Positions 7,266-15,394 of a DNA stretch of 64,000 nucleotides are shown piece after piece (position 1 is the first letter of the stretch; each line of letters begins with the position of its first letter). Both the position numbers and the translations under genes were made by a program. The stretch is taken from positions 1,860,001 through 1,924,000 of the forward strand of contig NZ_CP108549.1 of assembly GCF_036010325.1 (NCBI RefSeq), given 5' to 3'. The notes under the pieces are model-generated. The model did no database searches and was not told the origin of the DNA. It was given only the letters and a program-made list of their open reading frames with translations. The DNA comes from Streptomyces sp. NBC_01210 (GTDB lineage Bacteria; Actinomycetota; Actinomycetes; Streptomycetales; Streptomycetaceae).

Positions 7266-8180
7266 TTGTCCGCAACGGATCCGTACACCGTACAGCTCGC
7301 GCCGGAAGTGCACGCCTATGTCCAGCCGGACGGCGGCTGGTGCCTGAACAACGCGGGGTTCGTCAGCGACGGGGAGTCGACCCTCCTCATCGACACCGCC
7401 GCCACCGAACGGCGGGCGCAAGCACTGCGTGACGCGGTCCTGGCGACCGGCGTCCCGCTGCCCCGCACCATCGTCAACACGCACCACCACGGCGATCACA
7501 CCTACGGCAACACGGTCTTCACTCCGGGGGCCGTGGTGATCGGGCACGACCTGTGCCGCAGCGAGCAGCTCGCGGCAGGCCATCAGCTCCATCTGCTGTG
7601 GCCGCGGACCGACTTCGGCGACATCACGATCACAGCCCCCACCGTGACGTACAACGACCGGCTCACCGTCCATGTCGGCGACATCGAGGTGCGGCTGATC
7701 CACCCCGGCGGCGTCGCGCACACCCTCGGCGACACGGTCGTGCATCTGCCGCGGCAAGGAGTGGTCTTCACCGGGGACCTGATCTTCCAGGGCGGCACGC
7801 CCTTCATCCCGGTGGGCTCATTGAGCGGGTCCCTGCGGGCACTGGACCTGCTGCGCTCGCTCGATGCGACGACAGTGGTCCCCGGACACGGTCCGGTCAC
7901 CGACCCGTCGGCCTACGACGCGACGGAGCGCTATCTGCGGTACGTCGCCGAGCTGGCCCGGGAGGGGCACGCCAAGGGGCGCACTCCGCTGGAGACGGCG
8001 CGCGGGGCGGATCTCGGGGTCTTCGCGGAGCTGCGGGAGAGCGAGCGTCTGGTGGCGAATCTGCACCGGGCCTACGCGGAGCTGGACGGGAAGCCGGAGG
8101 GCTCGCCGCTGGATCCAGTGCTCGTGTTCGGCGATATGGCGGCGATGAACGGCGGCGTACCGGTGGCCTGCCACGCCTGA
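7266..8180 (+). CDS. MBL-fold metallo-hydrolase
   Basis: A 304-residue protein from a TTG start preceded by gggggag. The metallo-beta-lactamase signature THHHGDH is at residues 72-78, with further metal ligands in GVAHTLGD, FTGDLIF and VVPGHGPV. These are the five conserved motifs, so two zinc ions are expected. The group is closest to cyclase/hydrolase-type MBL proteins used on thioesters, lactones or glutathione conjugates. It stands upstream of the acyl-CoA catabolic genes and has a related operator, which suggests a hydrolytic role in that pathway. No signal peptide is seen, so it is cytoplasmic. The substrate is not known. Confidence 0.87.
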   Translation: MSATDPYTVQLAPEVHAYVQPDGGWCLNNAGFVSDGESTLLIDTAATERRAQALRDAVLATGVPLPRTIVNTHHHGDHTYGNTVFTPGAVVIGHDLCRSEQLAAGHQLHLLWPRTDFGDITITAPTVTYNDRLTVHVGDIEVRLIHPGGVAHTLGDTVVHLPRQGVVFTGDLIFQGGTPFIPVGSLSGSLRALDLLRSLDATTVVPGHGPVTDPSAYDATERYLRYVAELAREGHAKGRTPLETARGADLGVFAELRESERLVANLHRAYAELDGKPEGSPLDPVLVFGDMAAMNGGVPVACHA

Positions 8181-8294
8181 GCGGTACCCGTACCGCTGTC
8201 TGCCCCAGAGTGACCTTGTTGCCCTATGTGACCGAGACACATGAATGTGCGGCTCGGGCATGTGATCCAGCCCCAGGTTCTGCTGCGCACTGGA

Positions 8295-8314
8295 CTACAT
8301 ACCGACTGGTCGGT
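8295..8314. promoter_or_regulatory. TetR-type operator before the kinase/ACAD operon
   Basis: The sequence CTACATACCGACTGGTCGGT contains the palindrome ACCGAC-TG-GTCGGT at 8301-8314. Its first 16 bases are identical to the reverse complement of the site at 13808-13823. It is 47 bp before the chosen start of the kinase gene and would overlap the transcription start region. The TetR at 10721-11314 is the obvious candidate ligand. Confidence 0.65.
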
Positions 8315-8360
8315 CATCATGAACGCGACCCGTTCTTATGCGCCCCCGGAGGTGCCCACC

Positions 8361-9383
8361 ATGAGCTCAGTCCCCCCGCCAGGCCTCGATCCCGAGCAGC
8401 TGCGCGGTTATCTCGACCGCGAGCGGCCGGGTCTGGTGAGCGGACCGCTCAGCGCCCGGCTGATTCAGGGCGGCCGCTCCAATCTCACGTACTCCGTCAC
8501 CGACGGCACCGGTCGCTGGGTCGTCCGCCGGCCCCCGCTCGGGCACGTACTGGCCACCGCGCACGACATGAAGCGCGAGCACCGGGTGATCAGCGCGCTC
8601 CACCCGACCGCGGTGCCGGTGCCCGAGCCGGTGCTGCTGTGCGAGGACGAGTCGGTGATCGGATCGCCGTTCTACGTCATGGAGTTCGTGGACGGCACTC
8701 CGTACCGCACGGCCGAGGAGCTGGCCCAGCTCGGCCCCGAGCGCACCAGGGACGCGGTTCTCGGCCTGGTCGACACCCTCGTGGAACTGCACGCTGTGGA
8801 CCCCCAGTCGGTGGGTCTCGGCGACTTCGGGCGGCCCGAGGGTTTCCTCGACCGGCAGCTGCGCCGCTGGGGCAAGCAGCTGGACGCCTCCCGCAATCGC
8901 GAGCTTGCCGGCATCGACGAGCTGCACGCCGCGCTCGGCCGCGCCCTGCCCGATTCACCCGCGGCCACCGTCATCCACGGCGACTACCGGCTGGACAATG
9001 TCCTGGTCGGCCCGGACGACCGGATCAAGGCGATCCTCGACTGGGAGATGTCGACCCTCGGCGATCCGCTGACCGACCTCGGGCTGCTCGTGATGTACAG
9101 CGTCAAGCTGGAGCTGCCCGACTCCCCCGTCAGCACCACCGCGGGCGCGGCGGGCCACCCGGACGCGGCCGAGCTGATCGAGCGGTACGCCGCCCGCTCC
9201 GGCCGCGACACCTCCGCCATCTCCTGGTACACGGCCTTCGCATGGTTCAAGCTCGCCGTGATCCTCGAGGGCATCCACTACCGCTACACACTCGGCCAGA
9301 CCGTCGGCGCCGGCTTCGACCGGATCGGCGATCTCGTGCCCCTCTTCATCCAGCACGGCCTCACCACCCTCCAGGAAGGCTGA
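8361..9383 (+). CDS. Phosphotransferase (APH family, ACAD10/11-type kinase)
   Basis: A 340-residue aminoglycoside-phosphotransferase-fold kinase. The glycine-rich entry is LIQGGRSNLTYSVTD, the ATP-site lysine region is WVVRRPP, the catalytic loop is VIHGDYRLDNVLV and the metal-binding block is AILDWEMSTLGDP. This subfamily pairs with acyl-CoA dehydrogenases (in animals they are fused as ACAD10/11) and is known to phosphorylate 4-hydroxyacyl-CoAs so that they can be dehydrated. The ATG at 8361 has ggagg 8 nt upstream; an ATG at 8319 is possible but badly placed in the operator. Eight bases separate it from the dehydrogenase, so the two form an operon for hydroxy-fatty acid breakdown. Confidence 0.87.
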   Translation: MSSVPPPGLDPEQLRGYLDRERPGLVSGPLSARLIQGGRSNLTYSVTDGTGRWVVRRPPLGHVLATAHDMKREHRVISALHPTAVPVPEPVLLCEDESVIGSPFYVMEFVDGTPYRTAEELAQLGPERTRDAVLGLVDTLVELHAVDPQSVGLGDFGRPEGFLDRQLRRWGKQLDASRNRELAGIDELHAALGRALPDSPAATVIHGDYRLDNVLVGPDDRIKAILDWEMSTLGDPLTDLGLLVMYSVKLELPDSPVSTTAGAAGHPDAAELIERYAARSGRDTSAISWYTAFAWFKLAVILEGIHYRYTLGQTVGAGFDRIGDLVPLFIQHGLTTLQEG

Positions 9384-9390
9384 GTACCCC

Positions 9391-10605
9391 ATGGACTTCG
9401 CATTCGACGCGCGCACCGAGGAACTGCGGGCCAAGCTACTCGCCTTCATGGACGAGCACGTCTACCCGGCCGAGGCGATCGAGCATGAGCAGCGCGCCCA
9501 GCTGGCTTCGCCGTGGGACACCCCGGCGATCTTCGATGAGCTCAAGGCCGAGGCGCGCAAGCAGGGTCTGTGGAATCTCTTCCTGCCCGACGCGGAGCAC
9601 GGGGCGGGACTGACCAATCTGCAGTACGCGCCGCTTGCCGAAATCACCGGCCGCAGCCCGCACTTGGCCCCGACCGCGCTGAACTGTGCCGCCCCCGACA
9701 CCGGGAACATGGAGGTGCTCGCGCAGTTCGGCAACGAGCAGCAGAAGAAGCAGTGGCTGGAGCCGCTGCTGACCGCGGAGATCCGGTCCGCGTTCGCCAT
9801 GACCGAGCCCGAGGTGGCCTCGTCCGACGCGACGAACATCCAGACGCGGATCGACCGCGACGGCGACGACTACGTCATCAACGGCCGCAAGTGGTACATC
9901 TCCGGGGCGATGAACCCCGACTGCAAGATCTTCATCGTGATGGGCAAGACCGACCCGGACGGCGACGACATCCGCCGCCAGCAGTCGATGATCCTCGTGC
10001 CGCGCGACACCCCGGGCCTGGAGGTCCGGCGCGCCATGCAGGTGTACGGCTACGAGGACCACGCGCACGGCGGCCATGCCGAGGTCGTCTTCGACAACGT
10101 ACGGGTGCCCGCATCGAATCTGATCGGCGAGGAGGGCGGCGGCTTTGCCATCGCCCAGGCGCGCCTCGGCCCGGGCCGTATCCACCACTGCATGCGTCTG
10201 ATCGGCATGGCCGAGCGGGCCATCGAGCTGATGTGCAAGCGGGCCGTGTCCCGTACGGCCTTCGGCAAGCCGATCGCCCAGCAGGGTGTCGTACAGAACT
10301 GGATCGCGGACGCCCGGGTCTCCGTCGAGCAGCTGCGGCTGCTGGTCCTGAAGACCGCCTGGCTGATGGACACGGTCGGCAACCGCGGGGCGCACGCCGA
10401 GATCCAGGCGATCAAGATCGCGACCCCGCGGGCGGTCGTCGACATCCTCGACAGGGCGGTGCAGGTGCACGGCGCGGGCGGGGTGAGCCAGGACTTCCCG
10501 CTCGCGGAACTGTGGGCGGCGGCGCGGACGTTGAAGCTGGCGGACGGGCCGGACGAGGTGCACCAGCGCTCGCTGGCGCGGCGGGAGCTGAAGCAGTACC
10601 TCTAG
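9391..10605 (+). CDS. Acyl-CoA dehydrogenase (ACAD10/11-like)
   Basis: A 404-residue flavoenzyme starting MDFAFDARTEELRAKLLAFM. It shows the FAD/substrate motif FAMTEPEVASSDATNIQ, the central WYISGAMNP block, the arginine/FAD region GRIHHCMRLIGMAERA and the C-terminal VHGAGGVSQDFPLA. These features place it with the long ACADs that accompany an APH-type kinase. It likely works on the phosphorylated 4-hydroxyacyl-CoA route or on medium/long acyl-CoAs in the cytoplasm. It follows the kinase gene by 7 bp and should share its operator-controlled promoter. A strong hairpin terminator follows at 10645. Confidence 0.9.
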   Translation: MDFAFDARTEELRAKLLAFMDEHVYPAEAIEHEQRAQLASPWDTPAIFDELKAEARKQGLWNLFLPDAEHGAGLTNLQYAPLAEITGRSPHLAPTALNCAAPDTGNMEVLAQFGNEQQKKQWLEPLLTAEIRSAFAMTEPEVASSDATNIQTRIDRDGDDYVINGRKWYISGAMNPDCKIFIVMGKTDPDGDDIRRQQSMILVPRDTPGLEVRRAMQVYGYEDHAHGGHAEVVFDNVRVPASNLIGEEGGGFAIAQARLGPGRIHHCMRLIGMAERAIELMCKRAVSRTAFGKPIAQQGVVQNWIADARVSVEQLRLLVLKTAWLMDTVGNRGAHAEIQAIKIATPRAVVDILDRAVQVHGAGGVSQDFPLAELWAAARTLKLADGPDEVHQRSLARRELKQYL

Positions 10606-10644
10606 CTCGGCCGGGGGCTTTCCCCACCCCACCCCCTCCCGAAC

Positions 10645-10685
10645 CAATCGCCGGCGGGGCTCCAAAGGAGCCCCGCCGGCGATTG
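10645..10685. terminator. Bidirectional hairpin terminator, CAATCGCCGG family
   Basis: Perfect 19-bp arms (10645-10663 and 10667-10685) begin CAATCGCCGGCGGGGCTCC and enclose an AAA loop. It stands between the convergent acyl-CoA dehydrogenase and TetR genes, so it can end both transcripts. Two related hairpins starting CAATCGCCGG occur at 22057 and 38847. Confidence 0.85.
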
Positions 10686-10720
10686 AGGCGCGGGGTCCGG
10701 GGCGGAGCCCCGGGTTTCGG

Positions 10721-11314
10721 CTACGGGCGCAGCGCGCGCAGCAGCATGTCCGCGAGGTGGTCGGCGACCTGCTGCGGAGTGAGCGGACCATCCGGGCTGT
10801 ACCAGGTGGACAGATGGTGGACCGAGCCGAAGTGGTAGTCCACCACCAGGTCGGCGGGGGTGGCCGAGGAGAACACCCCGCTCTGCTGACCCTCCTCGAC
10901 CAGCGCGCGGAACCGCTCGTGGTAGCGGCGACGCTCGGCGCGCACCTGCTTGTGCTTCTCCGGACTCAGATGGTGCATGGACCGGAAGAAGATCGCCGCG
11001 TCGTCGAGGTTGTCGATCGTCGTCACGACCACATCGGCCGCGGCACCGCGCAGCCGCTGCTCCACCGGCTCGTCGGCGTCCGCGAAGGCGTCGAGCCGCT
11101 CCTGCTGGATCCGGAGCACCCGCGCATAGACCTCTTGGAGCAGGTCTTCCTTGGAGCCGAAGTAGTGGTAGAGCGCGCCCTTGGTGACGCCGGCCGCCTC
11201 GACGATCTCCTGCACGGAGGTGCGGTCGTAGCCGCGTTCGGCGAAGAGCCGGGTGGCGGCAGCCAGCAGCCTCTGCGGGACAGGGGTGCCGTCCCTGTCC
11301 GTCGTCCTGGCCAT
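10721..11314 (-). CDS. TetR-family regulator of the acyl-CoA block
   Basis: A 197-residue repressor. The N-terminal helix-turn-helix reads LLAAATRLFAERGYDRTSV, then VTKGALYHYFGSKEDLL, the standard TetR recognition region. The C-terminal ligand-binding domain is helical and probably senses an acyl-CoA. Start ATG at 11314; a GTG-type extension to 11344 is possible. It is the last gene of the SDR - acyl-CoA synthetase - TetR operon, 38 bp after the synthetase stop, so it would autoregulate through the operator at 13806 and also control the convergent kinase/dehydrogenase operon through the site at 8295. The regulatory link is inferred from shared operators only. Confidence 0.88.
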   Translation of the reverse strand: MARTTDRDGTPVPQRLLAAATRLFAERGYDRTSVQEIVEAAGVTKGALYHYFGSKEDLLQEVYARVLRIQQERLDAFADADEPVEQRLRGAAADVVVTTIDNLDDAAIFFRSMHHLSPEKHKQVRAERRRYHERFRALVEEGQQSGVFSSATPADLVVDYHFGSVHHLSTWYSPDGPLTPQQVADHLADMLLRALRP

Positions 11315-11352
11315 TGCCGCCACCCGCCTCTCACTCGGTACCACTGAGTAAC

Positions 11353-13005
11353 TTACCTGGGGAAACGCAGTTCCCGCCGGAGGATCTTCCCACTTGTCGT
11401 TTTCGGCAGCTCCGGCAGGATCTCAACCACGCGCGGGTACTTGTACGCGGCCAGCCGCTCCGCGCAGTAGGCGGAGAGCTCGGCCGTTTCCGCACTGGCC
11501 CCCGGGCGCAGGCTGATGTAGGCCTTGACCGTTTCCCCACGGTAGTCGTCGGGGACGCCGACCACGGCCGCCTCGCGCACCGCCGGGTGGGTGTAGAGGA
11601 CGTCCTCGACCTCACGCGGCCAGACCTTGAAGCCGGAGGCGTTGATCATGTCCTTCTTGCGGTCGACGACATAGAGCCAGCCGTCCGCGTCCATGAAGCC
11701 GATGTCTCCGGTGCGCAGCTCGCCGTCCGGGAACGTCTCGGCGGTGGCCTCCGGCAGCCTCCAGTAGCCGGGCACGACCTGGGGGCCGCTGACCGCGATC
11801 TCGCCGTGCTCGCCGAAGGGCACCTCCTCGCCCTTCTCGTCGATGATCCGCACGATCGTGTCCGGTCCCGGCAGGCCGACGGAGAGGGTGCCGGAGGCCG
11901 GGTCGACCGGGGCCTCCTTCTCCGGCGGCACGGAGGCGCAGGGTGCGGTGCACTCGGTGAGGCCGTAGCCGTTGCGGATGTACGGGCCGAAGCCGGCGCG
12001 GAACTTCTCGATCAGCGCGGGCGGTACCGGGGCCCCGCCCGAGGAGATCACCTGGAAGGAGTCGAAGTGCTCGCGGGTGGCAGTGGGTTGCGCGGCGAGC
12101 GCCATGAAGGCCGTGGAGGGGCCGACGGTGTACGCGGGCCGGTGCTCGGCGAAGGCGTCGAGGACGACGCCTGCCTCGAAGCGGTAGGCGAGAGCCAGGG
12201 TTCCGGCGTTGGCGATACAGGCGGCGAGCTCGCAGACCATGCCGGTGATGTGGAACAGGGGCGCGAGCGCGAAGTAACAGGCGCCCTCGGGCAGGGGGTG
12301 ACCGGTGCGCTGGCGCTCGGCGTTATGGGTGATGCCCCCGTGGAGGTTCATGGCGCCCTTGGGGGTGCCACTGGTGCCCGAGGTGTAGCTGATCAACGCC
12401 ACGTCGGCGGCGGCGAGTTCACGGTCCACCGGAGCAGTGTGCCCGGCGCGGGCCACGCTCACCAGGTCGTCGGCGTCGTCCGCCTGCGGCAGCCGCTCGA
12501 AGCCGAGGACGCGGGCGTCGTTCCTGGTCTGCAGATCGAGTTCGCAGGCGGTGAGCGCGATACGCACGGACGAGGCGGCGGCGCTCTCGCGCAGATACCT
12601 CTCCCAGGCGCGGTCCGAGCAGATCAGCGCGGTGACCTCGGCGTCGCTCAGTACGTGCGACACCTCGGCCGACTTGTACATCGGGTTGAGCGGGACGACG
12701 GTGGCGCCGGCCTTCCATGCGCCCAGCAGCGCGATCACGAAGTGCGGGGTGTTCTGCAGCATGATCGCGACGCGGTCGCCGCGCTGGATGCCGCGCTCGG
12801 CGAGATGGCCCGCGACGGAGTCGGAGAGCGCGTCGGTCTCGCGGTAGCTGAGGCGCCCGTCGAAGTAGGCGAGGGCGGTGTGCTCGGGAGCCCGGTCGAC
12901 GGCGGCACGGAAGGAGTGCACGACGGTCGCCGACGGGGTGATGTCGGCGCGCTGGGCGTCAGTGAGCTGGGAGAGCCACGGCTTGGCGGCGTAGATCGAG
13001 GTCAC
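11353..13005 (-). CDS. Long-chain-fatty-acid/acyl-CoA synthetase (AMP-forming)
   Basis: A 550-residue adenylate-forming ligase. The P-loop motif is ISYTSGTSGTPKGAMN, the adenine motif NGYGLTECTAP, the hinge region LRTGDIGFMDADGWLYVVDR and the catalytic lysine motif LPKTTSGKILRREL at the C-terminus. It activates carboxylic acids, most likely fatty acids, to acyl-CoA via acyl-AMP in the cytoplasm. The GTG start at 13005 overlaps the upstream SDR stop (GTGA), so translation is coupled. It probably supplies acyl-CoA for the kinase/dehydrogenase pair encoded convergently. The chain-length preference cannot be read from sequence here. Confidence 0.9.
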   Translation of the reverse strand: MTSIYAAKPWLSQLTDAQRADITPSATVVHSFRAAVDRAPEHTALAYFDGRLSYRETDALSDSVAGHLAERGIQRGDRVAIMLQNTPHFVIALLGAWKAGATVVPLNPMYKSAEVSHVLSDAEVTALICSDRAWERYLRESAAASSVRIALTACELDLQTRNDARVLGFERLPQADDADDLVSVARAGHTAPVDRELAAADVALISYTSGTSGTPKGAMNLHGGITHNAERQRTGHPLPEGACYFALAPLFHITGMVCELAACIANAGTLALAYRFEAGVVLDAFAEHRPAYTVGPSTAFMALAAQPTATREHFDSFQVISSGGAPVPPALIEKFRAGFGPYIRNGYGLTECTAPCASVPPEKEAPVDPASGTLSVGLPGPDTIVRIIDEKGEEVPFGEHGEIAVSGPQVVPGYWRLPEATAETFPDGELRTGDIGFMDADGWLYVVDRKKDMINASGFKVWPREVEDVLYTHPAVREAAVVGVPDDYRGETVKAYISLRPGASAETAELSAYCAERLAAYKYPRVVEILPELPKTTSGKILRRELRFPR

Positions 13006-13766
13006 CGCGCCGCCCCTTCCCACTTCTGCTGGATGTGGTTCATTCCGTTGAGCCAGCGTTCGGGCGTGGCGGCGCGGGCCTGGTAGTACTCGGCGACCTC
13101 GGGGTGCGGCAGGATCAGGAAGCGGTCGGCCTCCATGCCCTCGAAGAGCGCGTCGGCGACGTCCTCGGGATCGATCGCGGTCGGCGCGAGGACGAGCTCG
13201 CCCGCCGACCCGGCCGCCGTCAGCATGTCCGTACGCACGCCCTGGGGGCAGATCGCATGGACCTTGATGCCGCGGTGGCGGTAGGTGAGCGAGAGCCACT
13301 CGGCGAAGGCGTACGCGCCGTGCTTCGTGACGCTGTACGGCGCCGCGCCGACCATGGTGAGCAGCCCGGCGGCAGAGACGGTGGAGACGAAGCGGCCGCT
13401 GCCGCGCTCCAGCCAGTCGGGCAGCAGGATGCGGGCCGCGCGGACATGCGCCATGAGATTGACGTCCCAGGCAGCCGCCCAGACCTCTTCGTCGGCGAAG
13501 GCGTCGCCGGGCGACGCGAGGCCGGCGTTGGCGCAGTACACGTCCACGGTGCCGTCCAGCGCGTCGCGGGCCGCCTCCACAATCTCGGAGGCGTCGCCGG
13601 GTACCGCGGTCGCGCCGATCTCGTCGGCGATCGCCTTGGTCCTTGTGGCATCGAGGTCGTTGACCACGACGCGGGCGCCCTCCGCCGCGAACCGGCGGGC
13701 GAGTGCGGCGCCAATGCCGCCGCCCGCGCCTGTGACCACAACCCCAGCGCCCTGCACCGTACCCAT
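13002..13766 (-). CDS. Short-chain dehydrogenase/reductase
   Basis: A 254-residue Rossmann oxidoreductase. The cofactor motif VVTGAGGGIGAALARRFA is at about residues 10-27, the NAG motif is in VDVYCANAGLAS, the catalytic serine is in FVSTVSAAGLL and the YSVTK catalytic pair follows. An aspartate after beta-2 (VVNDLDATR) points to NAD(H). It heads the operon with the acyl-CoA synthetase and TetR. Start ATG at 13766 with gaggcgga upstream. In this setting it probably oxidises a hydroxyacyl intermediate of the same catabolic route. The operator at 13806 lies 40 bp before its start codon. Confidence 0.9.
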   Translation of the reverse strand: MGTVQGAGVVVTGAGGGIGAALARRFAAEGARVVVNDLDATRTKAIADEIGATAVPGDASEIVEAARDALDGTVDVYCANAGLASPGDAFADEEVWAAAWDVNLMAHVRAARILLPDWLERGSGRFVSTVSAAGLLTMVGAAPYSVTKHGAYAFAEWLSLTYRHRGIKVHAICPQGVRTDMLTAAGSAGELVLAPTAIDPEDVADALFEGMEADRFLILPHPEVAEYYQARAATPERWLNGMNHIQQKWEGAAR

Positions 13767-13805
13767 CAAGCTCCGCCTCTCTGCGTGCCGACTACGACAA
13801 CAGAC

Positions 13806-13823
13806 TAACCAGTCGGTATGTAG
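13806..13823. promoter_or_regulatory. TetR-type operator before the SDR-ACS-TetR operon
   Basis: On the minus strand the site reads CTACATACCGACTGGTTA, sharing its first 16 bases with the site at 8295. It is close to the SDR start and most likely the autoregulatory operator of the TetR at the end of this operon. Confidence 0.65.
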
Positions 13824-13966
13824 CGAGGGAAGGGCCCGGGCACAACGGCGCAGCCGGAGGACGGGAAAGGCCCGATGCGCGAACCTGGAGCCGGGGTCGT
13901 TCCCCGCGGCCGGTGCGCGAGCTAGCGTGCGTGGCCATGACAGACGGCGGTCACGGAGGTAGCGCG

Positions 13967-15250
13967 ATGAGCCTGTCCAGACGAGGCTTGCTGGCCGCGG
14001 GCGGCGCGGTGGGCGCGCTGGCGGCGACATCCGGTTGTGCCGAGGCGCAGTCCGGAGCGACCGTCGAGCAGTCCGGCGTGTCGGTCGCGCGGTCCGGCCA
14101 CGGCAGCCGGGTCCGCACCGGATTCGACCGGCTGGCCGCCGACGGTTACGCGCAGCTGTCCGGACAGCGGGTCGGGGTGGTCACCAACCCCACCGGGATC
14201 ACCGAGGACGTACGCCACATCGTGGATGTCATGCACGCCGACGAACGCGTGAACATCGTCGCCGTCTTCGGTCCCGAGCACGGCTTCCGCGGTACGGCGC
14301 AGGCGGGCGGTTCCGAGGGCCGCTACGACGACCCGGCGACCGGGCTGCCCGTCTACGACACATTCGGCAAGAGCGGGCAGCCGCTCGCCGACATCTTCAC
14401 CACATCGGGCGCGGAGACGCTGGTCTTCGACATCCAGGACGCCGGCGCCCGTTTCTACACGTACATCTGGACGCTCTACGACTGCATGCAGGCGGCGGCG
14501 CTGGCGGGCAAGCGCTTCGTGGTGCTCGACCGGCCGAACCCGCTGACGGGCCGGGCCGCCCTCGGTCCCGTGCTCGACAAGGCCTTCGCGACCTTCGTGG
14601 GCCGCGAGCCGATCTCGCAGGCGCACGGCATGACCGTGACCGAGCTGGCGGGGCTGTTCAACGGTGAGTTCCTGACAAAGCCGGTAGAGCTGGAGACGGT
14701 ACGGATGTCGGGCTGGCGGCGCTCGGACTTCTTCGACGGAACGGGCCTGCCATGGGTGCCGCCGAGCCCCAATATGCCGACGCCGGACACCGCGCTCGTC
14801 TACTCGGGGACCTGTCTCTTCGAGGGCACGAATCTGTCGGAGGGGCGCGGGACGACACGGCCGTTCGAGCTGCTGGGCGCGGAGGGCATCGACCGCAAGT
14901 GGGCGGAGGCCGCGAACGCGCTGGGGCTGCCCGGCGTCCGCTTCCGCGAGGCGTACTTCGCTCCGACGTTCTCCAAGTTCCAGGGCAAGACGATCGGCGG
15001 GGTCCAACTCCACGTCCACGACCGGAAGTCGTACGACCCGGTCCGCACAGGGATCGCGCTGCTGGTGACGGCCAGGCGGACCTGGAGCGGTTTCGCCTGG
15101 CGCCCGGACAACTGGATCGACAAGCTGACGGGCTCGGCGAAAGTACGCACGATGATCGACGCGGGCGCCGGGACGGACGAGGTGGTCGGGGCGTGGCGGG
15201 GCGAGCTGGCCGCGTTCCGGGCTGTACGGAAGAGGTATCTGCGGTACTGA
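13967..15250 (+). CDS. DUF1343 / NamZ-like exo-beta-N-acetylmuramidase, Tat lipoprotein
   Basis: A 427-residue exported protein. The start SLSRRGLLAAGGAVGALAAT is a twin-arginine signal ending in a lipobox-like TSGC, so it is probably a Tat-exported lipoprotein. The mature part has the DUF1343 signature blocks: GVVTNPTGIT, VFGPEHGFRG, VFDIQDAGARFYTYIWTLYD, LDRPNPL and EGTNLSEGRGTTRPFE. Characterised NamZ enzymes release N-acetylmuramic acid from peptidoglycan fragments, so a role in wall recycling or mycelial turnover is likely. Start ATG at 13967 has ggaggt 10 nt upstream; ATGs at 13937 and 13913 are less likely. It is divergent from the SDR operon. Confidence 0.85.
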   Translation: MSLSRRGLLAAGGAVGALAATSGCAEAQSGATVEQSGVSVARSGHGSRVRTGFDRLAADGYAQLSGQRVGVVTNPTGITEDVRHIVDVMHADERVNIVAVFGPEHGFRGTAQAGGSEGRYDDPATGLPVYDTFGKSGQPLADIFTTSGAETLVFDIQDAGARFYTYIWTLYDCMQAAALAGKRFVVLDRPNPLTGRAALGPVLDKAFATFVGREPISQAHGMTVTELAGLFNGEFLTKPVELETVRMSGWRRSDFFDGTGLPWVPPSPNMPTPDTALVYSGTCLFEGTNLSEGRGTTRPFELLGAEGIDRKWAEAANALGLPGVRFREAYFAPTFSKFQGKTIGGVQLHVHDRKSYDPVRTGIALLVTARRTWSGFAWRPDNWIDKLTGSAKVRTMIDAGAGTDEVVGAWRGELAAFRAVRKRYLRY

Positions 15251-15394
15251 CGGGCCGGCCCCACCGTACGACCGGCTCCGACCGACCCCGACCGTCTTCG
15301 ACCGACCACGGCCGACATATGTAGCGGGTATGGCCGTCCCTCCCTTCCCGCAGGATGCTGTGTCATCAGGTGACAAAAACGGGGAGGGCCGGTC

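Noticed and set aside
10645..10685. Possible IS terminal repeats from the CAATCGCCGG hairpins
   Set aside because: Each is a tight hairpin with a 3-nt loop between convergent genes and no transposase sits between copies; terminator is simpler.
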